A stretch of DNA of 64,000 nucleotides, taken from NCBI GenBank assembly GCA_037176705.1, contig CM073886.1, forward strand, positions 124,001 through 188,000, written 5' to 3'. This document shows, piece by piece, positions 25,201 through 38,189 of this stretch. The notes under the pieces are model-generated. The model was not told the DNA's origin and made no database searches. It saw nothing but the letters and a program-made list of their open reading frames with translations. This DNA comes from Molossus alvarezi (taxonomy: Eukaryota; Chordata; Mammalia; Chiroptera; Molossidae). The translations under genes and the position numbers were made by a program. Numbering within the stretch: the first letter of the stretch is position 1; every line of letters begins with the position of its first letter.

Positions 25201-27228
25201 CTCTTCTCTGGGGTCCTCTGTAAGATGCATGGTCTCCTCTTCTCTGTGTTCCTCTCTCAGACCCATGGTCTCCCCTGCTCTGTGCTCCTCTCAGACTCAT
25301 GGTTTCATCTTATCTGTGCTCCACTCTCAGACCCATGGTCTCCTTCTCTCAGGGCTCCTTTGTCAGACCCATGTTGTCCTCTTCTCTGTGCTCCTCTCTC
25401 AGACCCATGGTCTCCTTTTCTCTGGGCTCCTCTGTAAGACCCATATACTCCTCTTCTCTGGGTTCCTCTCTAAGAGCATGGTCTCCTCTTCTCTGTGCTC
25501 CTCTCTCAGACCAATGGTCTCCTTTTCTCGGGGCTCCTCAGTAAGACCCATATACTCCTCTTCTCTGGGGTTCTCTCTAAATCATGGTCTCCTCTTCTCT
25601 GTGCTCCTCTCTGAGACCCATGGTCTCCTCTTCTCTGTGTTCCTCTCTCAGACCCATGGTCTCCCCTTCTCTGTGCTCCTCTTTCAGACCCATAGACTCC
25701 ACTTCTCGGTGCCCCTCTCAGACCCATGGTCTCACCAGCTCTGTGCTCCTCTCTCAGACTCATGGTCTCCCCTGCTCTGTGCTCCTCTCTCAGACCGATG
25801 GTCTCCCCTGCTCTTTGCACCTCACTGAGACCCATGGTCTCCCCTGCTCTGTGCTCCTCTCTCAGACACATGATCTCCTCTTCTCTGTGGTCCGCTCAGT
25901 TCCATGGTCACCCCTGCTGTGTGCTCCTCTCTCAGAACCATAGTCTCCTCTTTTCTGTGCCTATCTCAGACCCATCGTCATCCCTGCTCTGTGCTCCTCT
26001 CAGACTCATGGTTTCCTCTTCTCTGTGCTCCTCTCTCAGACCCATGGTCTCCTTTTCTCTGGGCTCCTCTGTCAGACCCATAGACTCCTCTTCTCTGGGC
26101 TCCTCTCTCAGAGCCATGGTTTCCTCTTCTCTGTGTTCCTCTCTCAGACCCATAGTCTCCCCTACTCTGTGCTCCACTCTGAGTCCCATCGCCTCATCTT
26201 CTCTGTGCTCCTCTCTCAGACCCATGGTCTCCCCTGCTCTGTGCTCCTCTCTCAGACCGATGGTCTCCCCTGCTCTTTGCACCTCTCTGAGACCCATGGT
26301 CTCCCCTACACTGTCCACCTCTCTCAGACCCATTGTCTCCCCTGCTCTTTGCACCTCTCTCAGACCCATGATCACCTCTTCTCTGTGCTCCATTCAGACC
26401 CATGATCTCCACTGCTCTGTGCTCCTCTCTCAGACCCACTGTCTCCCCTGCTCTGTGCTCCTCTCACAGACCAATGGTCTCCCCTTCTCTCTGCTCCTCT
26501 CTCAGACCCATGGTCTCCCCTACTTTGTGCTCCTCTCTCAGTCCCATCGCCTCATCTTCTCTGTGCTCCTCTCTCAGACTCATGCTTTCCTCTTCTCTGT
26601 GCTCCTCTCTCACTCCCATCGCCTCATCTTCTCTGTGCTCCTCTGTCAGACCCACGATCTCCTCTTCTCTGTGCTCCGCTCAGACCCATGGTCTCCCCTG
26701 CTCTGTGCTCCTCTCTCAGACTCATGGTTTCCTCTTCTCTGTGCTCCTCTCTCAGACCCATTGTCTCCTTTTCTCTGCGCTCCTCTCTCAGACCCTTAGA
26801 CTCCTCTTCTCTGTGTTCCTATCTCAGACCCATGGACTCCCCTTCTCAGTGCTCCTCTCTCTCTGACCCATGGTCTCCCCTGCTCTGTGCTCCTCTCTCA
26901 GACCCATTGTCTCATCTTCTCTGTGCTCCTCTTTCAGACCCATACACTCCTATTCTCTGTGCCTCTCTTAGACCCATGTTCACCCAGCTCTGTGCTCCTC
27001 TCTCAGACCTATGGTCTCCTCTTTTCTGTGCTTATCTCTCAGACTCATGGTCTTCCCTTCTCAGTGCTCCTCTCTCAGACCCATGGTCTCCCCTGCGCTG
27101 TGCTCCTCTCTCAGACCCATTGTCTCATCTTCTCTGTGCTCCTCTTTCAGACCCATACACTCCTATTCTCTGTGCCTCTCTTAGACCCATGTTCACCCAG
27201 CTCTGTGCTCCTCTCTCAGACCTATGGT
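21246..27228. repeat. 5,983-bp tandem duplication, unit A1
   Basis: Every distinctive variant string in this interval recurs 5,983 bp downstream. The unit is a composite: end of E2 (to 22266), C-type sequence (to about 23230), a second E/C mosaic (to about 24740), then B-type sequence with CTGTAAGACCCATATAC units (24741-27228). One visible difference from the second unit is A at 25069 against C at 31052. About 167 monomers. Confidence 0.9.
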
Positions 27229-30200
27229 CTCCTCTTCTCTGTGCCCCTCTCAGACCCATGGTCTCGCCAGCTCAGTGCTCCTCTCTCAGACCCATGGTCT
27301 CCCCTCTTCTGTGCTCCTCTCAGACCCATGTTCTCCCCTGCTCTTTGCACCTCTCTCAGACACTTGGTCTCCTCTTCTCTGGGCTCCTCTCTCAGCACAT
27401 GGTCTCCCCTGCTCTGTGCTCCTTTCTCAGACCCATGGTCTCCCCAGCTCTGTGCTCCTCTCTCAGACCCATGGTCCCCTCTTCTCTGTGATCCACTCTG
27501 AGACCCATGGTCTCCACTGCTGTGAGCTCCACTCTCAGAACCATGGTCTCCCCTGCTCTGTGCTCCTCTCTCAGACCCATGGTCTCCCCTGCTCTTTGCT
27601 CTTCTCTCAGACCCATGGTCTCCCCTGCTCGGTACTTTTTTCTCAGAGCCATGGTCTCCTCTTCTCTGTTTTCCTTTCTCAGACCCTCGTTCTCACCTTG
27701 TCTGTGCTCCTCTCTCAGACCCATGGTCTCCCCTGCTCTGTGCTCCTCTCTCAGACCCATGGCCTTCCCTGCACTGTGCTCCTTTCTCAGACTAATGGTC
27801 TCATCTTCTCTGTGCTCCTCTTTCAGACCCATAGGCTCCCCTTCTCTGTGCCCCTCTCAGACCCATGGTTTCCCCATCTATGTGTTCCGCCCTCACACAC
27901 ATGGTCGCTTCTTCTCTGTGCCTCTCTCTCAGACCCATGGTCTCCACTACTCTGTCCTCCTCTCTCAGACCCATTGTCTCGCCTGCTCTTTGCTCCTCTC
28001 TCAGACCATTGGTCTCCCTGCTCTGTGCTCCTCTGTCTGAACTTGGTCTCCCCTGCTCTGTGCTCTTCCCTCAGACACATGGTCTCCTCTTCTCTGTGCC
28101 TCTCTCTCAGACCCATGGTTTCCCCTACTCTGTCCACCTCTCTCAGACCCATTGTCTCCCCTGCTCTTTGCTCCTTTCTGATACCCATGATCACCTCTTC
28201 TCTGTGTTCCATTACGACCCATGTTCTCCCCTGCTCTGTGCTCTTCTCTCAGACCCCTGGTCTCCCCTTCACTGTGCACCTCTCTCAGACCCATGGTCTC
28301 TCTACTCTGTGCTCCTCTCTTGTACCCATGGTCTCCCCAACTCTGTGCTCCTCTCTCAGACCCATGGTCTCCTCTTCTCTGTGCTCCTCTCTCAGACTTA
28401 TGTTCTCCCCTGCTCTGTGCTCCTCTCTCAGACCCATGGTCTCCCCTGCTCGGTGCTCCTCACTCAGACCCATGGTCTCCCCTACTCTGTGCTCCACTCT
28501 GAGACCCATAGAATACTCTTCTCTGTGCCCCTCTCAGAACCATGGTGTCCCAGCTCTGTGCTCCTCTCTCAGACCCATGGTCTCCCCTGCTCTGTGCCGC
28601 TCTCTCAGACCCATGGTCTCTCTTCTCTGTGCTCCTCTCTCAGACACATGGTCTCCCCAGTTCTGTGATCCTCTCTCAGACACCTGGTCTCCTCTTCTCT
28701 GTGCTCCTCTCTCAGCCTTATGGTCTCCCCTGCTCTGTGCTCCTCTCTCAGATCCATGGTCTCTCTTCTCTGTGATCCTCTCTCAGACCCATGGTCTCCC
28801 CGGCTTTATGCTCCTCTCTCAGACCCATGGTCTCCCCTGCTCTTTGCTCTTCTCTCAGACCCATGGTCTCCCTTGCTCGGTGTTCCTCTCTCAAACCCAT
28901 GGTCTCTCTTCTCTGTGCTCCTCTCGCAGACCCATGGTCTCCCCTGCTCTGTGCTCCTCTCTGAGACCCATAGACTCCTCTTCTCTGTGCCCCTCTCAGA
29001 CCCATGGTCTCCCCTGCTCTTTGCTCCTCTGTCTGACCCATAGTCTCCCATGCCCATTGCTCTTTTCTCAGACCCATGGCCTCCCCTACTCTGTGCTCCT
29101 CTCTCACACCCATGATCTCCTCTTCTCTGAGCTCCATTCAGACCCATGGTCTCCACTGCTCTGTGCTCCTCTCTCAGACCAATGGTCTCCCCTCTTCTGT
29201 GCTCCTCTCAGACCCATGGTCTCTCTTCTCTGTGCTCATCTCTCAGACCCATGGTCTCCCCAGCTCTGTGCTCCTCTCTCAGACCCATGGTCCCCTCTTC
29301 TCTGTGATCCACTCTGAGACCCATGGTCTCCACTGCTGTGAGTTCCACTCTCAGAACCATGGTCTCCCCTGCTCTGTGCTCCTCTCTCAGACCCATGGTC
29401 TCCCCTGCTCTTTGCTCTTCTCTCAGACCCATGGTCTCCCCTGCTCGGTACTTTTTTCTCAGAGCCATGGTCTCCTCTTCTCTGTTTTCCTTTCTCAGAC
29501 CCACGTTCTCCCCTTGTCTGTGCTCCTCTCTCAGACCCATGGTCTCCCCTGCTCTGTGCTCCTCTCTCAGACCCATGGTCTCGCCTGCTCTGTGCTCTTT
29601 TCTCAGACTAATGGTCTCATCTTCTCTGTGCTCCTCTTTCAGACCCTTAGACTCCACTTCTCTGTGCCCCTCTCAGACCCATGGTTTCCCCATCTATGTG
29701 TTCCGCCCTCAGACACATGGTCGCTTCTTCTCTGTGCCTCTCTCTCAGACCCATGGTCTCCACTACTCTGTCCTCCTCTCTCAGACCCATTGTCTCGCCT
29801 GCTCTTTGCTCCTCTCTCAGACCCTTGGTCTCCCCTGCTCTTTGCTCCTCTGTCTGACCCATGGTCTCCCATGCACTTTGCTCTTCTCTCAGACCCATGG
29901 CCTCCCCTACTCTGTGCTCCTCTCTCACACCCATGATCTCCTCTTCTCTGAGCTCCATTCAGACCCATGGTCTCCACTGCTCTGTGCTCCTCTCTCAGAC
30001 CAATGGTCTCCCCTCTTCTGTGCTCCTCTCAGACCCATGGTCTCTCTTCTCTGTGCTCCTCTCTCAGACCCATGGTCTCCCCTGCTCTGTGCTCCTCTCT
30101 CAGTCCCATGGTCTCCCCTGCTGTGTGCTCCTCTCTGAGACCCATAGACTCCTCTTTTCTGTGCCCCGCTCAGAACCATGGTCTCCCCAGCCCTGTGCTC

Positions 30201-33200
30201 CTCTCTCAGACCCATGGTCTCCCCTGCTCTGTGCTCCTCTCTCAGACCCATGTTCTCCCCTGCTCGGTGCTCCTCTCTCAGACCCATGGTCTCTGTTCTC
30301 TGTGCTCCTCTCTCAGACCCATGGTCTCCCCTGCTCTGTGCTCCTCTCTCAGTCCCATGGTCTCCCCTGCTGTGTGCACCTCTCTGAGACCCATAGACTC
30401 CTCTTCTCTGTGCCCCTCTCAGACCCATGGTCTCGCCAGCTCTGTGCTCCTCTCTCAGACCCATGGTCTCCCCTCTTCTGTGCTCCTCTCAGACCCATGT
30501 TCTCCCCTGCTCTTTGCACCTCTCTCAGACACTTGGTCTCCTCTTCTCTGGGCTCCTCTCTCAGCACATGGTCTCCCCTGCTCTGTGCTCCTTTCTCAGA
30601 CCCATGGTCTCCCCAGCTCTGTGCTCCTCTCTCAGACCCATGGTCTCCCCTACTCTGTGCTCCTCTCTCAGACCCATAGACTTCTCTTCTCTGTGCCCCT
30701 CTAAGACCCAAGGTCTCCCCTGCTCTGTGCTCCTCTCAGACTCATGGTTTCATCTCATCTGTGCTCCTCTCTCAGACCCATGGTCTCCTTTTCTCTGGGC
30801 TCCTCTGTCAGACCCATGGTCTCCTCTTCTCTGTGCTCCTCTCTCAGACCCATGGTATCCTTTTCTCTGGGCTCCTCTGTAAGACCCATATACTACTCTT
30901 CTCTGGGCTCCTCTCTAAGATGCATGGTCTCCTCTTCTCTGTGCTCCCCTCTCAGACCCATGGTCTCCTTTTCTCTGGGCTCCTTTGTCAGACCCATGTT
31001 GTCCTCTTCTCTGTGCTCCTCTCTCAGACCCATGGTCTCCTTTTCTCTGGGCTCCTCTGTAAGACCCATATACTCCTCTTCTCTGGGCTCCTCTCTAAGA
31101 TGCATGGTCTCCTCTTCTCTGTGCTCCTCTCTCAGACCCATGGTCTCCTTTTCTCGGGGCTCCTCTGTAAGACCCATATACTCCTCTTCTCTGGGGTCCT
31201 CTGTAAGATGCATGGTCTCCTCTTCTCTGTGTTCCTCTCTCAGACCCATGGTCTCCCCTGCTCTGTGCTCCTCTCAGACTCATGGTTTCATCTTATCTGT
31301 GCTCCACTCTCAGACCCATGGTCTCCTTCTCTCAGGGCTCCTTTGTCAGACCCATGTTGTCCTCTTCTCTGTGCTCCTCTCTCAGACCCATGGTCTCCTT
31401 TTCTCTGGGCTCCTCTGTAAGACCCATATACTCCTCTTCTCTGGGTTCCTCTCTAAGAGCATGGTCTCCTCTTCTCTGTGCTCCTCTCTCAGACCAATGG
31501 TCTCCTTTTCTCGGGGCTCCTCAGTAAGACCCATATACTCCTCTTCTCTGGGGTTCTCTCTAAATCATGGTCTCCTCTTCTCTGTGCTCCTCTCTGAGAC
31601 CCATGGTCTCCTCTTCTCTGTGTTCCTCTCTCAGACCCATGGTCTCCCCTTCTCTGTGCTCCTCTTTCAGACCCATAGACTCCACTTCTCGGTGCCCCTC
31701 TCAGACCCATGGTCTCACCAGCTCTGTGCTCCTCTCTCAGACTCATGGTCTCCCCTGCTCTGTGCTCCTCTCTCAGACCGATGGTCTCCCCTGCTCTTTG
31801 CACCTCACTGAGACCCATGGTCTCCCCTGCTCTGTGCTCCTCTCTCAGACACATGATCTCCTCTTCTCTGTGGTCCGCTCAGTTCCATGGTCACCCCTGC
31901 TGTGTGCTCCTCTCTCAGAACCATAGTCTCCTCTTTTCTGTGCCTATCTCAGACCCATCGTCATCCCTGCTCTGTGCTCCTCTCAGACTCATGGTTTCCT
32001 CTTCTCTGTGCTCCTCTCTCAGACCCATGGTCTCCTTTTCTCTGGGCTCCTCTGTCAGACCCATAGACTCCTCTTCTCTGGGCTCCTCTCTCAGAGCCAT
32101 GGTTTCCTCTTCTCTGTGTTCCTCTCTCAGACCCATAGTCTCCCCTACTCTGTGCTCCACTCTGAGTCCCATCGCCTCATCTTCTCTGTGCTCCTCTCTC
32201 AGACCCATGGTCTCCCCTGCTCTGTGCTCCTCTCTCAGACCGATGGTCTCCCCTGCTCTTTGCACCTCTCTGAGACCCATGGTCTCCCCTACACTGTCCA
32301 CCTCTCTCAGACCCATTGTCTCCCCTGCTCTTTGCACCTCTCTCAGACCCATGATCACCTCTTCTCTGTGCTCCATTCAGACCCATGATCTCCACTGCTC
32401 TGTGCTCCTCTCTCAGACCCACTGTCTCCCCTGCTCTGTGCTCCTCTCACAGACCAATGGTCTCCCCTTCTCTCTGCTCCTCTCTCAGACCCATGGTCTC
32501 CCCTACTTTGTGCTCCTCTCTCAGTCCCATCGCCTCATCTTCTCTGTGCTCCTCTCTCAGACTCATGCTTTCCTCTTCTCTGTGCTCCTCTCTCACTCCC
32601 ATCGCCTCATCTTCTCTGTGCTCCTCTGTCAGACCCACGATCTCCTCTTCTCTGTGCTCCGCTCAGACCCATGGTCTCCCCTGCTCTGTGCTCCTCTCTC
32701 AGACTCATGGTTTCCTCTTCTCTGTGCTCCTCTCTCAGACCCATTGTCTCCTTTTCTCTGCGCTCCTCTCTCAGACCCTTAGACTCCTCTTCTCTGTGTT
32801 CCTATCTCAGACCCATGGACTCCCCTTCTCAGTGCTCCTCTCTCTCTGACCCATGGTCTCCCCTGCTCTGTGCTCCTCTCTCAGACCCATTGTCTCATCT
32901 TCTCTGTGCTCCTCTTTCAGACCCATACACTCCTATTCTCTGTGCCTCTCTTAGACCCATGTTCACCCAGCTCTGTGCTCCTCTCTCAGACCTATGGTCT
33001 CCTCTTTTCTGTGCTTATCTCTCAGACTCATGGTCTTCCCTTCTCAGTGCTCCTCTCTCAGACCCATGGTCTCCCCTGCGCTGTGCTCCTCTCTCAGACC
33101 CATTGTCTCATCTTCTCTGTGCTCCTCTTTCAGACCCATACACTCCTATTCTCTGTGCCTCTCTTAGACCCATGGTCACCCAGCTCTGTGCTCCTCTCTC

Positions 33201-33211
33201 AGACCTATGGT
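27229..33211. repeat. 5,983-bp tandem duplication, unit A2
   Basis: Tandem repeat of A1. The junction near 27229-27240 is visible as a jump. Upstream sequence follows the B-type path CAGACCTATGGTCTCCTCTT, which in A2 continues as TTCTGTGCTTATC at about 33007 and 33208. At 27236 it switches instead to TCTGTGCCCCTCTCAG and E-type units, as at 21253. The switch occurs inside a shared CTCCTCTT context. The last 2.5 kb (30737-33211) also form the first partial member of the 4,978-bp array. Confidence 0.9.
30737..33211. repeat. 4,978-bp array, partial unit B0
   Basis: From about 31300 this stretch matches sequence 4,978 bp downstream. Between 30737 and about 31300 the offset is 4,803. The 175-bp difference reflects about five monomers present in B1 and B2 (about 36117-36291 and 41095-41269) but absent here. 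Upstream of 30737 homology to the B units stops, so this is where the B array joins the A unit. Confidence 0.83.
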
Positions 33212-36200
33212 CTCCTCTTTTCTGTGCTTATCTCTCAGACCCATGGTCTTCCCTTCTCAGTGCTCCTCTCTCAGACCCATGGTCTCCCCTGCGCTGTGCT
33301 TTTTTCACAGACTCATGGTCTCATTTCTCTGTGCTCCTCTTTCAGACCCATAGACTCCACTTCTCTGTGGCCCTCTCAGACCCATGGTCTCCCCATCTAT
33401 GTGCTCCTCCCTCAGACACATGGTCTCCTCTACTCTGTGCCTCTCTCTCAGACCCATAGTCTCCCCTACTCTGTCCTCCTCTCTCAGCCCCATGGTCTCC
33501 CCTGCTCTGTGCTCCTCTCTCAGACCCATGGTCTCCCCTTCACTTTGATCTTCTCTCAGACCCATGGTCTCCACTGCTCTTTGCTCCTCTCTCAGACCCA
33601 TGGTCTCCCCTCTGTGCTCCTCTCTCAGACCCATGGTCTCTCTTCTTTGTGCTCCTCTCTCAATCTCAATGTCTACCATGCTCTGTGCTCCTCTCTGAGA
33701 CCCATGGTCTCCCCTGCTCTTTGCTCCTCTCTCAGACCCATGGTCTCCCCTGCTCCGTGTTCCTCTCCCAGACCCATAGACTCCTCTTCTCTGTTCCCGT
33801 CTCAGACACATGGTCTCACCAGCTGTGTGCTCCTCTCTCAGACCCATGGTCTCCCCTGCTCTTTGCACCTCTCTGAGCCATGGTCTCCCCTGCTCTGTGC
33901 TCCTCTCTCACCCCATGATCTCCTCTTCTCTGTGTTCCGCTCAGATCCATGGTCGCCCCTGCTCTGTGCTCCTCTCTCAGACCCATGGTCTCCCCTGCTC
34001 TGTGCTCCTCTCTCAGACCGATGGTCACCCCTGCTCTTTGCTCCTCTCTGAGACCCATGGTCTCCCCTGCTCTGTGCTCCTCTCTCAGACCCATGATCTC
34101 CTCTTCTCTGTGTTCCGCTCAGACCCATGGTCACCCCTGCTCTGTGCTCCTCTCTCAGACTCATGGTTTCCTCTTCTCTGTGCTCCTCTCTCAGACCCAT
34201 GGTCTCCTTTTCTCTGGGCTCCTTTGTCAGACCCATACACTCCTCTTCTCTGGGCTCCTCTCTCAGACCCATGGTCTCCTGTTCTCTTTGCTACTCTCTC
34301 AGACCCATGATCTCTTCTTCTCTCTGCTCCGCTCAGACCCATGGTCGTTCCTGTTCTGTGCTACTCTCTAAGACCCATAGACTCCTCTTCTCTGTGCCCC
34401 TCTCAGACCCCTGGTCTCCCCTGCTCTGTGCTCCTCTCAGACTCATGGTTTCCTCTTCTCTGTGCTCCTCTCTCAGACCCATGGTCTCCTTTTCTCTGGG
34501 CTCCTCTGTCAGACCCATGGTCTCCTCTTCTCTGGGCTCCTCTCTAAGATGCATGGTCTCCTCTTCTCTGGGTTCGTCTTTCAGACCCATGGTCTCCCCT
34601 GCTTTGGGCTCCTCTCTCAGACCCATGGTCTCCCCTGCTCTTTGCACCTCTCTGAGACCCATGGTCTCCCCTGCTCTGTGCTCCTCTCTCAGACCCATGA
34701 TCTCCTCTTCTCTGTGGTCCGCTCAGATCCATGGTCGACCCTGCTCTGTGCTCCTCTCTCAGACCCATAGACTCCTCTTTTCTGTGCCTCTCTCAGACCC
34801 ATGGTCACCCCTGCTCTGTGCTCCTGTCTCAGACTCATGGTTTCCTCTTCTCTGTGCTCCTCTCTCAGACCCATGGACTCCTTTTCTCTGGGCTCCTCTG
34901 TCAGACCCATAGACTCCTCTTCTCTGGGCTCCTCTCTCAGACCCATGGTCTCTCTTCATTGTGCTCCTCTCTCAAACCCAATGTCTCCCCTGCTCTGTGC
35001 TCCTCTCTCAGACCCATGGTCTCCCCTGCTCTTTGCTCCTCTCTCAGACCCATGGTCTCCCCTGCTCTGTGCTCCTCTCTCAGACCCATAGTCTCCCCTG
35101 CTCTGTGCTCCTCTCTCAGAGCCATGGTCACCTCTTCTCTGTGTTCCCCTTTCAGACCCATGGTCTCCCCTTCTCTGTGCTCCTCTTTCAGACCTATAGA
35201 CTCCACTTCTCTGTGCACCGCTCAGACCCATGGTCTCCCCTTCTGTTTGCATCTCTCTCAGACCATGGTCTCCTTTTCTCTGGGCTCCTCTCTCAGTCCC
35301 ATGGTGTCCCCTGCTCTGTGCTTCTCTCTCAGACCATAGACTCCAATACGCTGTCCCCCTCTCAGACCCATGGTCTCCCCTGCTGTTTGCATCTCTCTCA
35401 GACCATGGTCTCCTCTTCTCTTGGCTCCCCTCTCAGACCCATTGTCTCCTCTTCTATTTGCTCCTCTCTCAGACCCATGGGCTCCTCTTCTCGGTGTTCG
35501 TCTTTAAGACCCACGGTCTCCACTGCTCTGTGCTCCTCTCAGACTCATGGTTTCATCTCATCTGTGCTCCTCTCTCAGACCCATGGTCTCCTTTTCTCTG
35601 GGCTCCTCTGTCAGACCCATGGTCTCCTCTTCTCTGTGCTCCTCTCTCAGACCCATGGTATCCTTTTCTCTGGGCTCCTCTGTAAGACCCATATACTACT
35701 CTTCTCTGGGCTCCTCTCTAAGATGCATGGTCTCCTCTTCTCTGTGCTCCCCTCTCAGACCCATGGTCTCCTTTTCTCTGGGCTCCTTTGTCAGACCCAT
35801 GTTGTCCTCTTCTCTGTGCTCCTCTCTCAGACCCATGGTCTCCTTTTCTCTGGGCTCCTCTGTAAGACCCATATACTCCTCTTCTCTGGGCTCCTCTCTA
35901 AGATGCATGGTCTCCTCTTCTCTGTGCTCCTCTCTCAGACCCATGGTCTCCTTTTCTCGGGGCTCCTCTGTAAGACCCATATACTCCTCTTCTCTGGGGT
36001 CCTCTGTAAGATGCATGGTCTCCTCTTCTCTGTGTTCCTCTCTCAGACCCATGGTCTCCCCTGCTCTGTGCTCCTCTCAGACTCATGGTTTCATCTTATC
36101 TGTGCTCCACTCTCAGACCCATGGTCTCCTTTTCTCTGGGCTCCTCTGTCAGACCCATGGTCTCTTCTCTGTGCTCCTCTCTCAGACCCATGGTATCCTT

Positions 36201-38189
36201 TTCTCTGGGCTCCTCTGTAAGACCCATATACTCCTCTTCTCTGGGCTCATCTAAGATGCATGGTCTCCTCTTCTCTGTGCTCCTCTCTCAGACCCATGGT
36301 CTCCTTCTCTCAGGGCTCCTTTGTCAGACCCATGTTGTCCTCTTCTCTGTGCTCCTCTCTCAGACCCATGGTCTCCTTTTCTCTGGGCTCCTCTGTAAGA
36401 CCCATATACTCCTCTTCTCTGGGTTCCTCTCTAAGAGCATGGTCTCCTCTTCTCTGTGCTCCTCTCTCAGACCAATGGTCTCCTTTTCTCGGGGCTCCTC
36501 AGTAAGACCCATATACTCCTCTTCTCTGGGGTTCTCTCTAAATCATGGTCTCCTCTTCTCTGTGCTCCTCTCTGAGACCCATGGTCTCCTCTTCTCTGTG
36601 TTCCTCTCTCAGACCCATGGTCTCCCCTTCTCTGTGCTCCTCTTTCAGACCCATAGACTCCACTTCTCGGTGCCCCTCTCAGACCCATGGTCTCACCAGC
36701 TCTGTGCTCCTCTCTCAGACTCATGGTCTCCCCTGCTCTGTGCTCCTCTCTCAGACCGATGGTCTCCCCTGCTCTTTGCACCTCACTGAGACCCATGGTC
36801 TCCCCTGCTCTGTGCTCCTCTCTCAGACACATGATCTCCTCTTCTCTGTGGTCCGCTCAGTTCCATGGTCACCCCTGCTGTGTGCTCCTCTCTCAGAACC
36901 ATAGTCTCCTCTTTTCTGTGCCTATCTCAGACCCATCGTCATCCCTGCTCTGTGCTCCTCTCAGACTCATGGTTTCCTCTTCTCTGTGCTCCTCTCTCAG
37001 ACCCATGGTCTCCTTTTCTCTGGGCTCCTCTGTCAGACCCATAGACTCCTCTTCTCTGGGCTCCTCTCTCAGAGCCATGGTTTCCTCTTCTCTGTGTTCC
37101 TCTCTCAGACCCATAGTCTCCCCTACTCTGTGCTCCACTCTGAGTCCCATCGCCTCATCTTCTCTGTGCTCCTCTCTCAGACCCATGGTCTCCCCTGCTC
37201 TGTGCTCCTCTCTCAGACCGATGGTCTCCCCTGCTCTTTGCACCTCTCTGAGACCCATGGTCTCCCCTACACTGTCCACCTCTCTCAGACCCATTGTCTC
37301 CCCTGCTCTTTGCACCTCTCTCAGACCCATGATCACCTCTTCTCTGTGCTCCATTCAGACCCATGATCTCCACTGCTCTGTGCTCCTCTCTCAGACCCAC
37401 TGTCTCCCCTGCTCTGTGCTCCTCTCACAGACCAATGGTCTCCCCTTCTCTCTGCTCCTCTCTCAGACCCATGGTCTCCCCTACTTTGTGCTCCTCTCTC
37501 AGTCCCATCGCCTCATCTTCTCTGTGCTCCTCTCTCAGACTCATGCTTTCCTCTTCTCTGTGCTCCTCTCTCAGTCCCATCGCCTCATCTTCTCTGTGCT
37601 CCTCTGTCAGACCCACGATCTCCTCTTCTCTGTGCTCCGCTCAGACCCATGGTCTCCCCTGCTCTGTGCTCCTCTCTCAGACTCATGGTTTCCTCTTCTC
37701 TGTGCTCCTCTCTCAGACCCATTGTCTCCTTTTCTCTGCGCTCCTCTCTCAGACCCTTAGACTCCTCTTCTCTGTGTTCCTATCTCAGACCCATGGACTC
37801 CCCTTCTCAGTGCTCCTCTCTCTCTGACCCATGGTCTCCCCTGCTCTGTGCTCCTCTCTCAGACCCATTGTCTCATCTTCTCTGTGCTCCTCTTTCAGAC
37901 CCATACACTCCTATTCTCTGTGCCTCTCTTAGACCCATGTTCACCCAGCTCTGTGCTCCTCTCTCAGACCTATGGTCTCCTCTTTTCTGTGCTTATCTCT
38001 CAGACTCATGGTCTTCCCTTCTCAGTGCTCCTCTCTCAGACCCATGGTCTCCCCTGCGCTGTGCTCCTCTCTCAGACCCATTGTCTCATCTTCTCTGTGC
38101 TCCTCTTTCAGACCCATACACTCCTATTCTCTGTGCCTCTCTTAGACCCATGGTCACCCAGCTCTGTGCTCCTCTCTCAGACCTATGGT
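33212..38189. repeat. 4,978-bp array, full unit B1
   Basis: First complete unit, about 139 monomers. It holds the P-type segment once (marker CTCAATCTCAATG near 33661), AATACG at 35345, and the run of AAGATGCATGG and CCCATATACTCC units at 35.7-36.5 kb. It is nearly identical to B2. Visible differences include C at 35278 and C at 35280 against G at 40256 and A at 40258. The phase of the unit start is arbitrary. Confidence 0.9.
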
